Positions 8,020-15,590 of a stretch of DNA of 41,535 nucleotides are shown one piece after another. Origin of the DNA: Desulfobacterales bacterium. GTDB taxonomy: Bacteria; Desulfobacterota; DSM-4660; Desulfatiglandales; Desulfatiglandaceae. The stretch is from assembly GCA_027027005.1 (NCBI GenBank), contig JALVMN010000113.1, positions 1-41,535 on the forward strand, written 5' to 3'. The notes beneath the pieces are model-generated. The model ran no database searches and had not been told where the DNA came from. It worked only from the letters and a program-made list of their open reading frames with translations. Made by a program: the position numbers and the translations under genes. The stretch's first letter is position 1, and every line of letters begins with the position of its first letter.

Positions 8020-9015
8020 CTAATCCAGGTATGAATAGGCAAGCTGAAAGTAAGAGCTTGCCCGGGCCGCGGCCTTTTTCTTTTCTTCTTCACTTATGGC
8101 CGGGTCATCCAGTTGAAAACTTATCACCTTTCCCCTTACAAATGCCCGATAAACCTTATAGAAGGTCAAGAGCGGAAGACTCTCAGGGCCCTCTCGGGAA
8201 AGCTCTGCGTAAGTTTGCCACAGGAGACGTGAAAATTCCCCTCCGCCATAATATTCCAAGTCCATTAGGAGAAAGGCTGTGTCTGCTATCGTATCACTGT
8301 AGCGAAAGCGATCGTTGAATTCGATGCAGTCAAAGATTGCCACCCCTTCCCCGTAAAAGGAGATATGCTCCATATGGAGATCACCGTGGCAATCTCTTAT
8401 CCTACCGCCTTTTATTCTATCATGAAACAGCTCCGAGTTCCTGGAGTAGAACCCTTCGGTCCAGTGGCTAAGGGCATTGAATACATCCCTGTCTATGGTC
8501 TGGCCAACATATTTTTCAACCTGCTGGAAGTTTTCATCAGTATTTACCTTGAATACCTCTGGCAGACCGAACTTGTCGATCTCAGGGTTTCTTTCAGCGG
8601 TCTGGTGAAATCGGGCCAGCTTCTGGGCCAATAGGGTGAGGTGCTGGTTTGAAAGTCTCCCTTTTTCAAATAAGTTCTTCATCAATGACTCTTCAGGGAT
8701 CCTCTTCATCTTCACGGCATAGTCAACCACCCTGCCCTCTCCCTTTCCAAGGGTGTGTCTTCCATCGACCTCCCGCACAGGCAGCACACCAATGTAGAGG
8801 TCTTCTGACAGCCTGCGGTTCAGTTCCACCTCCCTTCGGCAATAATAATGCCTTTTTTCCAATGTGGTAAAATCCAGGAACCCGAAATTTACAGGCTTCT
8901 TTACCTTGTAAACAAAGTGGTCAGCCACAAAGACAAGAGAGATGTGTGTCTGGACAAGGGTCACAGACGAGGTGGTGTCAGGGAGATTTTCAGGATTCAA
9001 GAGATCCTCAAGCAT
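8020..9015 (-). CDS. Aminoglycoside-phosphotransferase-like protein (COG2187 type)
   Basis: About 331 aa, cytoplasmic. The N-terminal lobe has SLVFVADHFVYKVKKPVNF, with a Lys pair in the position of the ATP-binding lysine of APH-fold kinases. The catalytic loop is CHGDLHMEHISF (HGDLH, catalytic Asp), and IFDCIEFNDRFR is the metal-binding region. This is the COG2187 pattern, usually seen as the N-terminal half of a two-domain protein with a COG0645 P-loop kinase. ATG 9015 is preferred over the longer frame, which would run into the PHP gene; a TTG at 9024 with GAGAGG upstream is also possible. The substrate is unknown; antibiotic resistance should not be inferred from the fold name. Confidence 0.78.
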   Translation of the reverse strand: MLEDLLNPENLPDTTSSVTLVQTHISLVFVADHFVYKVKKPVNFGFLDFTTLEKRHYYCRREVELNRRLSEDLYIGVLPVREVDGRHTLGKGEGRVVDYAVKMKRIPEESLMKNLFEKGRLSNQHLTLLAQKLARFHQTAERNPEIDKFGLPEVFKVNTDENFQQVEKYVGQTIDRDVFNALSHWTEGFYSRNSELFHDRIKGGRIRDCHGDLHMEHISFYGEGVAIFDCIEFNDRFRYSDTIADTAFLLMDLEYYGGGEFSRLLWQTYAELSREGPESLPLLTFYKVYRAFVRGKVISFQLDDPAISEEEKKKAAARASSYFQLAYSYLD

Positions 9016-9043
9016 GTTGCCCAAAAATACCTCTCTTCCATCC

Positions 9044-9928
9044 TCAAAGGGAGATGCCGAATTGCTCTCCCACCTCTTTGGGCACCTCCACCATGCCGAT
9101 AATAACGGGATCTCCGTGACAGTCAGAGCCACCCGTCACCATGAGGCCGTGTCTTCTGGCAAAGGCCAGGTAGGCTGCCACCGTGTTTTGGTCATGTCTA
9201 GAGTGCCAAACCTCCAGCCCGTCCAGAAACGGGAGCATACTATCCTCTATGATGGCAAGTTGTTCTTCCAGATCAGTGGTCAATTTTACCAGGGAGGTGC
9301 CCCGAGGGTCATTGGGGTGGGCCAAAAACACCTTTCCTCCTGCCCCTCGTATCAGCCCTGAGGCCTCTTCCAGGGATACAGGCATCTTGGGAACATTGCA
9401 CTTGACAAGGTACCTGTCAAAGGCCTCCTGGATGCTTCCCACTATTCCCTTTCTTACTAGGTAACTGGCGATGTGCGGCCTTCCCAAGGCACCATCCACC
9501 CCCTCTTCCATCTCCTTCATGTCTTGGTTGGTCAACAAAGGCATGCCTTGCTCTTGAAATTCGCGGTTCAGATTCTCCATTATCTTTTGAGCCCTTTCCT
9601 TTCGAAACCGCCTCAGCGCCTTGGTCTTTTCCCTTATTCTCTTGTCCTCGGGGTCGTACTGATATCCAAGGAGATCAAGGGAGACAGCCTTCCCTCCCCT
9701 GTATGAGGGATGGGAAAAGGATATGTTGAGTTCCATGCCTGTGAGGTAAAGCAATCCGGTCTCCTGGGCCAGGCCACGGGCAGCCTCCTGGCACCCCACG
9801 GCATCGTGATCAGTGACCGAGATCAGCTTGAGGCCTCTTTCCCAGGCGTGTTGGAATATGGCAGGGAGTGCCAGTTTGCCGTCAGAGCAGTCCTTGGAGT
9901 GGATGTGGAGATCAATCAGAGAGCTCAC
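9044..9928 (-). CDS. PHP-domain phosphoesterase (TrpH/YciV-like)
   Basis: A 294-aa PHP-family metal-dependent phosphoesterase. The four PHP motifs can be followed: DLHIHSKDCSDGKL at the N-terminus, SVTDHDAVG, the FLAHPNDPRG segment, and a final SDCHGD. E. coli YciV (RNase AM) of this family removes phosphate from 3',5'-nucleoside bisphosphates and trims RNA 5' ends; the same could hold here but is inferred. The start is GTG 9928, with AGGAGG about 11 nt upstream, and it overlaps the iorB 3' end by 17 nt. Confidence 0.85.
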   Translation of the reverse strand: MSSLIDLHIHSKDCSDGKLALPAIFQHAWERGLKLISVTDHDAVGCQEAARGLAQETGLLYLTGMELNISFSHPSYRGGKAVSLDLLGYQYDPEDKRIREKTKALRRFRKERAQKIMENLNREFQEQGMPLLTNQDMKEMEEGVDGALGRPHIASYLVRKGIVGSIQEAFDRYLVKCNVPKMPVSLEEASGLIRGAGGKVFLAHPNDPRGTSLVKLTTDLEEQLAIIEDSMLPFLDGLEVWHSRHDQNTVAAYLAFARRHGLMVTGGSDCHGDPVIIGMVEVPKEVGEQFGISL

Positions 9929-10517
9929 GGATCAGTTGACCTCCTCGGTCCAGGGCCCGGCAATTTGATTCCAACTTTCCAGGAGGAATCACGGCGCCCA
10001 AGATTTCTTTGAGATGCTCGCTGCTCACAGGGAAGTCCTGAAGCTCGCACAGCGCCCCCAGCATCACCATGTTGAGCATGATGGGGCCCCCGAGTTCAAT
10101 TGCAGCGGTGGTTCCTTCAAGCCAATATAGCTCCTGGGCTTGGTTTTCCAATTTCTCCCTAATCCATTGGGGATCAGGATATTCCACATCGCCTGCAATC
10201 ACATTCAAAGGATAAATGGGCCTAGAATTTACAAGAAACACGGTAGAGCTCTGGGCATACTCAGGGGCGATCCTCAGGGTTTCCAAAGGCTCAAGGCCCA
10301 GGATAAAGTGAGCCCTGTTGGGTGGAATAATGGGGCCGTAAGCCTCGGTCTTGGAAAGCCTCACATGGCTCATTACCGGCCCGCCCCTTTGAGAGAGGCC
10401 GAATGTCTCACCTATGGTGACGCGGAAACCTTGCCTGACTGCCGCCCTTCCAAGGATCTGGGAGGCCAGTACATTTCCCTGCCCCCCCACTCCACTGATG
10501 ATAAGGTTTATCGGCAT
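9912..10517 (-). CDS. iorB: Indolepyruvate:ferredoxin oxidoreductase, beta subunit
   Basis: A 201-aa gamma-type domain of the 2-oxoacid:ferredoxin oxidoreductase superfamily. SGVGGQGN near the N-terminus is the family hallmark, followed by GETFGLSQRGGPVMSHVRLS. With IorA it would oxidatively decarboxylate aryl-pyruvates (indolepyruvate, phenylpyruvate, hydroxyphenylpyruvate) with CoA to aryl-acetyl-CoA and reduced ferredoxin. It lies 12 bp downstream of iorA and overlaps the PHP gene. The length is usual for IorB. Confidence 0.93.
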   Translation of the reverse strand: MPINLIISGVGGQGNVLASQILGRAAVRQGFRVTIGETFGLSQRGGPVMSHVRLSKTEAYGPIIPPNRAHFILGLEPLETLRIAPEYAQSSTVFLVNSRPIYPLNVIAGDVEYPDPQWIREKLENQAQELYWLEGTTAAIELGGPIMLNMVMLGALCELQDFPVSSEHLKEILGAVIPPGKLESNCRALDRGGQLIRELSD

Positions 10518-10529
10518 ATCCTTTCCCTC

Positions 10530-12431
10530 TTATCTTGCCTCTTTTAAGATGGCCCCTTGGGGACAAATTTCAGAACAAATGCCACACCCAACGCATATTA
10601 CATCATCAATCTTGGCCCTTCCTTGCTCTTTATCCCAGATGAGGCCGGGGCAACGAAAGATCCTGGTGCAGTACCTGCCACAGCCACACGCCTCGCCTAG
10701 GCATAGCTCTTGGTCCACCCTCATCAGGTAAGGGAATCCCCCTTCCTTGGCTTGAACCAGGGCACACTTCCTTTTGAGCACCATCACCCTTTGGCCGTCC
10801 TTTTTCATCAATTCGTAAAGGATTCGAGCAGTCTTTTTCATCTCATAGGGATCGGCCACCACCACCTCGATTCCCAAGGAACGGCACAACTCCACCATGT
10901 CTACGGGATCGGCCTCATGGCCCATGGCGGTCACCCCTGTTCCAGGATGAGGTTGAAACCCTGTCATGGCAGTGGCACTGTTGTCCAAGATCACCAGGAG
11001 GATGTCAGAGCCGTTGAACTTGGCATTGACCAGGGCCGGGATGCCTGCATGGTAGAATGTAGAGTCACCCACCACAGTAATTACTGGCTGGTCAAAGCCG
11101 AATCTCTCCAACTTTCCGTAGCCACAGGCCAGTCCGAGGCCAGAGCCCATGGCATGGACGGATTTCACCTGGGTAAACCCGGTGGGCCATATACCCATGG
11201 TGTAGCATCCAATGTCTCCCGATACAAAGCCCCTTCGCCTGTCCCACGCAAGGGCGGTCTTTATGGCGTAATAAGATCCCCTATGAGGACACCCTGGGCA
11301 GAACCCAAATTCCCTGGGTGGCACCTTTCCTTCGATGGCACGGGAGAGTTGCTCTGAGAGCCCGTCACGCCTCATGGGAAGGTGAAGGATCTCGCTAAAA
11401 AGTTCCATGATCCTTCCTGGCGTCAATTCTCCGTAAGGGGTAAGGTGTCCGCTCCCCCTGCCGTAGAACGATTTTATCCCCAGTTGACTTCCCAATTGAG
11501 AGGCGTAAGCCTTGACATGATTTTCCACAAACGGATCCACATCTTCTGCAAAGAGGACCTTGGGGGCAGTTCTTAGATGTCTTTCAAGGAACTTCACCGG
11601 CAGTGGCCAAACGGTACCGAGCTTCAGGACACCAACCCTCTCCTCGAGCCCCATTGTCTCCACTGCCTCCACCACATAATTCCAGGCACAGCCTGACGCT
11701 ATCACCAGCAATTCCGGGGCCTCGGGACCTTTGTAGCTGTTGAAATGGGATTCTTCAAAGAGACTTCGTGCCTTTTCAAGCTTTTGGTGCCTGGCCTCGT
11801 GCTTGGCAAGCACAGGAAAGGTATGAAATGGAACTGAAGGGTCGAAATAAGGCCTGCTGGAGGTTTCCTGCATGGGCCCAAACACCACATCAGCCCGCGT
11901 GTGGGACAGCCTCGACACGCTCCTCAGCATAACCACATTGGAGATGTGCTCTGAAAGTTCAAATGCCCACCTGGTCATCTCCAGGGCCTCCTGGGGGGTG
12001 CTGGGCTCTAGCAGAGGGATGTCTGCAAGCACTGCAAACAGCCTAGCGTCCTCCTCATTGGTGCTGGATATGCCGCCTGGATCGTCGCAGGATACCAGCA
12101 CCATCCCGCCTTTGGTCCCGGATAGGGTGAGATTTGTAAGAAAGTCAGAGGCCACATTTACACCGTTCTGTTTCATGCAGGCTATGGCCCTCAGGCCTGA
12201 GAAGGAGGCAGCAGTGGCAGCCTCCAGGGCAACCTTTTCGTTTACTGACCACTCCACATAGATGGGCAACTCTTTGGCTGCCTTTGCCAGGGTTTCTATG
12301 ATCTCTGAGGAGGGGTTGCCCGGATAACCTGCGCAAAATCTTACACCACCTTCCAGTGCTCCTCGTGCTATGGCCTCGTTTCCCTGGAGTAGCACCCTGG
12401 CCCCTGCCCTATCCATTACCACTGAGTTCAT
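10530..12431 (-). CDS. iorA: Indolepyruvate:ferredoxin oxidoreductase, alpha subunit
   Basis: A 633-aa TPP-dependent subunit. The N-terminal pyrimidine-binding domain has LLQGNEAIARGALEGGVRF and GYPGNPSSE. The TPP/Mg site in the second half has GDIGCYTMG, GDSTFYHAG and LDNSATAMTG. The C-terminal ~60 residues form a two-cluster ferredoxin domain: a canonical CVGCGICSEICP and, before it, a less regular set of cysteines (CLGEACGCGRYC then RCP). It is cytoplasmic and a partner of IorB. ATG 12431 overlaps the stop of the FrhB-like gene as ATGA, so the three genes are translationally linked. Substrate preference (aromatic versus branched 2-oxoacid) cannot be read from sequence with certainty. Confidence 0.93.
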   Translation of the reverse strand: MNSVVMDRAGARVLLQGNEAIARGALEGGVRFCAGYPGNPSSEIIETLAKAAKELPIYVEWSVNEKVALEAATAASFSGLRAIACMKQNGVNVASDFLTNLTLSGTKGGMVLVSCDDPGGISSTNEEDARLFAVLADIPLLEPSTPQEALEMTRWAFELSEHISNVVMLRSVSRLSHTRADVVFGPMQETSSRPYFDPSVPFHTFPVLAKHEARHQKLEKARSLFEESHFNSYKGPEAPELLVIASGCAWNYVVEAVETMGLEERVGVLKLGTVWPLPVKFLERHLRTAPKVLFAEDVDPFVENHVKAYASQLGSQLGIKSFYGRGSGHLTPYGELTPGRIMELFSEILHLPMRRDGLSEQLSRAIEGKVPPREFGFCPGCPHRGSYYAIKTALAWDRRRGFVSGDIGCYTMGIWPTGFTQVKSVHAMGSGLGLACGYGKLERFGFDQPVITVVGDSTFYHAGIPALVNAKFNGSDILLVILDNSATAMTGFQPHPGTGVTAMGHEADPVDMVELCRSLGIEVVVADPYEMKKTARILYELMKKDGQRVMVLKRKCALVQAKEGGFPYLMRVDQELCLGEACGCGRYCTRIFRCPGLIWDKEQGRAKIDDVICVGCGICSEICPQGAILKEAR

Positions 12432-13456
12432 GGGGCAGCCTCCTCTGACTTCTTACGCATCTGTCTGGCCTTTTTCCTTTTGCCTGCTGCAGCATCCATC
12501 AGGTGTGAGAGGACCTCTTGAGGATAGTCAGCCACTTCCAACGCTCCCTTGTTAACCATTGAATTCACCAGGTCTTCCCCCCTCTGTGTCCTTATCACAA
12601 CTGTATTCCACCCTTCCCTCCCTTCCAGGGTCCCCACGGAAATGTCTGCCCCCTGGGCGGTCATGTCCTCACAAAGGAAGCAGCCGGATTGAATGTATTC
12701 CCTGATTTCCTGGAGTGGGAATTGATATGCCGCCTGATGGGTTTTTACCAAGAATACCTCAGCCGGGGGAGGTGGGATGTCAAATGAGATGGGTTCCCTT
12801 ACTCCTTTTTCATCCAGGTATCTCCTGAGCCCTTTGTGATCCAATGCCCAGGTGCAGAAGAGCCCGATTTTCAGCTCGATTCGTTCTCCAATGTCTATGT
12901 CGGGAACTTCCTTCATGCGATCTATTGCCTGGATCTGGCAAGGGAGGCCAACCACTGCCAAGCCTGTCTCGCCCTGCTTCAGGGCCAGGTTCAAGGCAGA
13001 AAGAGAACCAGAGGCGCTATATCTGGAACCTGCGCATGAGACCACCCTTCCCCGGTCCCTTGCAACTATTCCGTGGGGAGCGGTCCGTGTGCCTGGGGCA
13101 CTCAGCACAGCCGCCCTAATCAGGCCCTCATCCAGACAGAACATGAGGGAGGTGGTTACCACACCTCCGTATTGAACCTTGTCTTGGATCCCAGGGAGGG
13201 TGGTCCTGGCAGCCAAAATTCTCTTGAAAGGGCCGATCGGCCCGTCATTTTCTTGGCCTTCTTCACCGTGGATCCTGGGGCAAAGGCTTACACATCGCCA
13301 ACCATTTGAGACCTTGCATGTGTCCATGACAGCCACTGATCCGTCCACGAACTCCATGTAAGGGCAAAGACCCACGCATGCCCCGCACCCTACGCATATT
13401 CCCTTTTCCAGGACTTCTGATATCAGGCGTGCCTGACCTTGCAGTGTTTCCGGCAT
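12428..13456 (-). CDS. FrhB/FdhB-type Fe-S flavoprotein (F420 hydrogenase beta family)
   Basis: A 342-aa member of the coenzyme F420 hydrogenase/dehydrogenase beta-subunit family. Near the N-terminus CVGCGACVGLCP (Cys21, 24, 27, 31) binds a [4Fe-4S] cluster. The FrhB core follows with KVQYGGVVTT, GSRYSASGS, VGLPCQIQA and GLFCTW. A late GCFLCEDMTAQGADISVG supplies further cysteines. Family members bind FAD and pass electrons between Fe-S clusters and F420, NAD(P) or other acceptors. Placement as first gene of an operon with iorA and iorB (ATGA overlap) suggests that it links reduced ferredoxin from aryl-pyruvate oxidation to another carrier. AAGGGGG lies just before the ATG. Confidence 0.85.
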   Translation of the reverse strand: MPETLQGQARLISEVLEKGICVGCGACVGLCPYMEFVDGSVAVMDTCKVSNGWRCVSLCPRIHGEEGQENDGPIGPFKRILAARTTLPGIQDKVQYGGVVTTSLMFCLDEGLIRAAVLSAPGTRTAPHGIVARDRGRVVSCAGSRYSASGSLSALNLALKQGETGLAVVGLPCQIQAIDRMKEVPDIDIGERIELKIGLFCTWALDHKGLRRYLDEKGVREPISFDIPPPPAEVFLVKTHQAAYQFPLQEIREYIQSGCFLCEDMTAQGADISVGTLEGREGWNTVVIRTQRGEDLVNSMVNKGALEVADYPQEVLSHLMDAAAGKRKKARQMRKKSEEAAP

Positions 13457-13514
13457 CTAAGCCCCCTTTTGTTTGACTGTGTGATCAAGAGGACGGCTTT
13501 TCGGGCCAGGGGGC

Positions 13515-13544
13515 ATAATATGGAGAGGAGGCAGGTGGAGTCAA
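13515..13544 (-). promoter_or_regulatory. Sigma70-type promoter for the frhB-iorA-iorB run
   Basis: On the minus strand TTGACT (13539-13544) is followed after 18 nt by TATTAT (13515-13520); each hexamer matches consensus at 5 of 6. The start point would be near 13508, about 50 nt before the FrhB-like ATG. All downstream minus-strand genes to 2193 are spaced closely enough to be read from here. Confidence 0.7.
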
Positions 13545-13582
13545 CCATTTTAGGAGGTTGGTGTGACTAGAAGGGGCTAAAT

Positions 13583-14305
13583 CTAGGCATCGTCAGTGCC
13601 AGGGTTCATCTCCCTCTTATAGATTTTGTAATAGCGAAACACCTTGTTTATGTAATACCTGGTGGCCCTTATGGGAGGAATACCCTTATGCCTTCTCACC
13701 TTTGTGCTTCCGGCATTATAAGCTGCAAGGGCCAATTTTATATCCCCATTGAATCGGTCCAAAAGACGCCTGAAATACTTGACGCCGCCATGGATGTTAT
13801 GCACAGGATCAAAGGGTTCCACAACGCCCAACTCCTGGGCCGTGGCTGGCATCAACTGCATGAGGCCCTTGGCCCCCCTCTTGGACACAGCCTTGGGATT
13901 GTAGCCCGACTCGGCCATGATAATGGCCCTGATCAGGGCCGGATCCACCCCATACCTCTTTGCTGCCTCGTGAATAATATCTTCGAACGGGATCTTTGGT
14001 CGGGCATCAACCCGGTCATCAACCGGGACCGTTTCTTCAGCACTCTCTACGTCCTGCGGAGGGATATCGGCCTTGGTAAGGGAGGAATTACTGGGTCGAG
14101 CCTCGGCCGCCATCTCAATGGGCCTTGGGTCCTCTTGGGGCCCGACCGACTTGGAGGGAGCTGCTATGCCCACTGAAACGCTGCTGTTTTCCTGGACCAC
14201 TGGTTCCAGGCCAGGTGCAGCCAGCAAAAACATTACACATATTATCAATAGCAGTGTGCCGAGCACCCCGGCACCCCGCCCTCTCTTGAACCATTCTTCT
14301 TCCAT
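13583..14305 (-). CDS. Membrane-anchored lytic transglycosylase (SLT domain)
   Basis: About 240 aa from ATG 14305. A basic stretch and one membrane segment (GVLGTLLLIICVMFLLAAPG) at the N-terminus act as an anchor. A low-complexity periplasmic linker of ~70 residues follows, then an SLT lytic transglycosylase domain: YGVDPALIRAIIMAESGYNP with the catalytic Glu, GAKGLMQLMPATA, and the late LALAAYNAGSTKVRR. It cleaves peptidoglycan glycan strands with anhydromuramic-acid formation. The frame is open to 14428, but a strong promoter at 14334-14361 lies inside that extension and AAGGGG precedes ATG 14305, so the shorter form is chosen. A TTG at 14311 is an alternative. Confidence 0.88.
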   Translation of the reverse strand: MEEEWFKRGRGAGVLGTLLLIICVMFLLAAPGLEPVVQENSSVSVGIAAPSKSVGPQEDPRPIEMAAEARPSNSSLTKADIPPQDVESAEETVPVDDRVDARPKIPFEDIIHEAAKRYGVDPALIRAIIMAESGYNPKAVSKRGAKGLMQLMPATAQELGVVEPFDPVHNIHGGVKYFRRLLDRFNGDIKLALAAYNAGSTKVRRHKGIPPIRATRYYINKVFRYYKIYKREMNPGTDDA

Positions 14306-14333
14306 CTCCAACAAACCCCTTCTAACACTTTCT

Positions 14334-14361
14334 ATTCTAAGGCCATCCCCTGAAATGTCAA
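14334..14361 (-). promoter_or_regulatory. Sigma70-type promoter for the lytic transglycosylase gene
   Basis: On the minus strand TTGACA (14356-14361) is followed after 16 nt by TAGAAT (14334-14339). Transcription would start near 14327, some 22 nt before the ATG at 14305. This places the longer reading-frame extension upstream of the transcript. Confidence 0.7.
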
Positions 14362-14643
14362 CGGGATTTGGAAGTCCTGTCAACATTCTGCCAGAAGGCT
14401 CGTATTTATCAATACTAGCAGGGGCCATGCCATGTCTGTGGCATTTGGGCGACTGCGATTAACCTTCTGAATTATAAGGGATTTTTTGGGTAGCTTGCCT
14501 AACGGCCCATAGCGGTTGGCAAGGTTTTACACATTTTCTGGCGAGTTTCTTTCCCCACATGGTAAGATATTACACAATTCCTCAATTTGATCCCTACTAT
14601 GAACTTCGCCAATGGGGTCGTGGTGGTGGATTTAGCTAGAAGG

Positions 14644-14672
14644 TTGACTTTTGGCTTCAACTGGCCTAATGG
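14644..14672 (+). promoter_or_regulatory. Possible promoter for the PNP operon
   Basis: TTGACT (14644-14649), a 17-nt spacer, then TAATGG (14667-14672). The -10 is a moderate match. Start near 14679 would leave AAGGGG (14689-14694) and GTG 14703 in the leader, in keeping with the chosen PNP start. Confidence 0.4.
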
Positions 14673-14702
14673 GTGCTAAATTACTCTCAAGGGGTAATCG
14701 CC

Positions 14703-15533
14703 GTGGCTGCAGAGGAGGTGATTCAAGAGATTGATAAGGCAAGGGATTACCTTCTATCCCGTCTGCCCTTCGCACCCCTTGTGGGCATTATAACCGGCAC
14801 AGGCCTGGGCCCCATTACTGAAAAGATAGAAAGGATTGCAACTATCCCATACGGAGAGATACCCCACTTTCCCACCAGCACGAGTATCGGTCACAAGGGA
14901 CAGTTTCAGGCCGGCACCCTGGGGGGCAAGCCCGTGCTCGCCATGGAGGGGAGGATTCACCTCTTTGAGGGATACTCCCCTCAGCAGGTGGTATTCCCGG
15001 TGAGGGTGATGGCCCGCCTGGGCATCAAGTATTTGATGATATCCAGTGCTGCTGGAGGCCTCAACTCCACCTTTGAACCCGGCGATCTGATGCTTGTAAG
15101 GGACCAGATAAATCTTACTGGTCGCAGCCCCTTGGTGGGGCCTAACCTGGATGAGATGGGCCCACGCTTTCCAGACATGTCTGAGCCCTACGACACGGAC
15201 TTGATCAGGAGGGCAAAGGATGCAGCACTCAAACTAGGGATCCATTTGAAGGAAGGTGTTTATGTGGGGATAATGGGCCCGAATCTTGAAACCCCCAGTG
15301 AAACAAAGTTCTTGAGGATGATCGGCGGTGATGCGGTGGGCATGTCAACCGTGCTTGAGACCATAGCAGGGGTCCACTGCGGGTTGAAGGTGTGTGCCAT
15401 TGTGGTGGTTACCAATGTGAACATACCCGAGTGCATGCAGGAGATAGGCATACAGGATGTGATAGATACGGCCGGTGGGGCTGCCCCCATCCTGGCACGC
15501 CTTTGGGAAGAGATAATCGCAGGGTTGTCGTAG
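14703..15533 (+). CDS. Purine nucleoside phosphorylase, trimeric type (possible methylthioinosine phosphorylase)
   Basis: A 276-aa PNP/MTAP-family enzyme that splits a purine ribonucleoside with phosphate. Visible motifs: the phosphate-binding loop TGTGLG (31-36), a GHKGQF segment with the second phosphate-site His, SSAAGGLN, PNLDEMGPRFPDMSEPYD and GPNLETPSE with the base-binding Glu. The late VVTNVNIPE carries Asn at the position of human PNP Asn243, which selects 6-oxopurines; MTA phosphorylases have Asp there. The enzyme should therefore prefer inosine/guanosine-type substrates. Since the next gene encodes MTA/SAH deaminase, which makes 5'-methylthioinosine, a methylthioinosine phosphorylase role is plausible. 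GTG 14703 is chosen for its AAGGGG at 8-nt spacing; the frame extends to a GTG at 14673. Confidence 0.85.
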   Translation: MAAEEVIQEIDKARDYLLSRLPFAPLVGIITGTGLGPITEKIERIATIPYGEIPHFPTSTSIGHKGQFQAGTLGGKPVLAMEGRIHLFEGYSPQQVVFPVRVMARLGIKYLMISSAAGGLNSTFEPGDLMLVRDQINLTGRSPLVGPNLDEMGPRFPDMSEPYDTDLIRRAKDAALKLGIHLKEGVYVGIMGPNLETPSETKFLRMIGGDAVGMSTVLETIAGVHCGLKVCAIVVVTNVNIPECMQEIGIQDVIDTAGGAAPILARLWEEIIAGLS

Positions 15534-15590
15534 TGACGAGGCCTTAGGAAGCTTAACTCCTTGTTGTAAATGTTTTAAGGGGTAGAGGGG

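Larger units (their letters stand above)
14306..14702. other. Divergent intergenic region
   Basis: About 400 bp between the transglycosylase (leftward) and PNP (rightward) starts. It holds a convincing leftward promoter (14334-14361) and a weaker rightward one (14644-14672). The remaining part, A/T-richer than its surroundings, shows no coding potential or clear hairpin. Confidence 0.6.

Noticed and set aside
8020-9015. Aminoglycoside resistance gene
   Set aside because: Only the fold is shared; the sequence pattern is that of COG2187 housekeeping-type proteins, and there is no mobile-element context.
14306-14428. N-terminal extension of the lytic transglycosylase
   Set aside because: A strong promoter lies inside it, there is no ribosome-binding site at the first ATG, and the extension would place ~41 polar residues before the membrane anchor.
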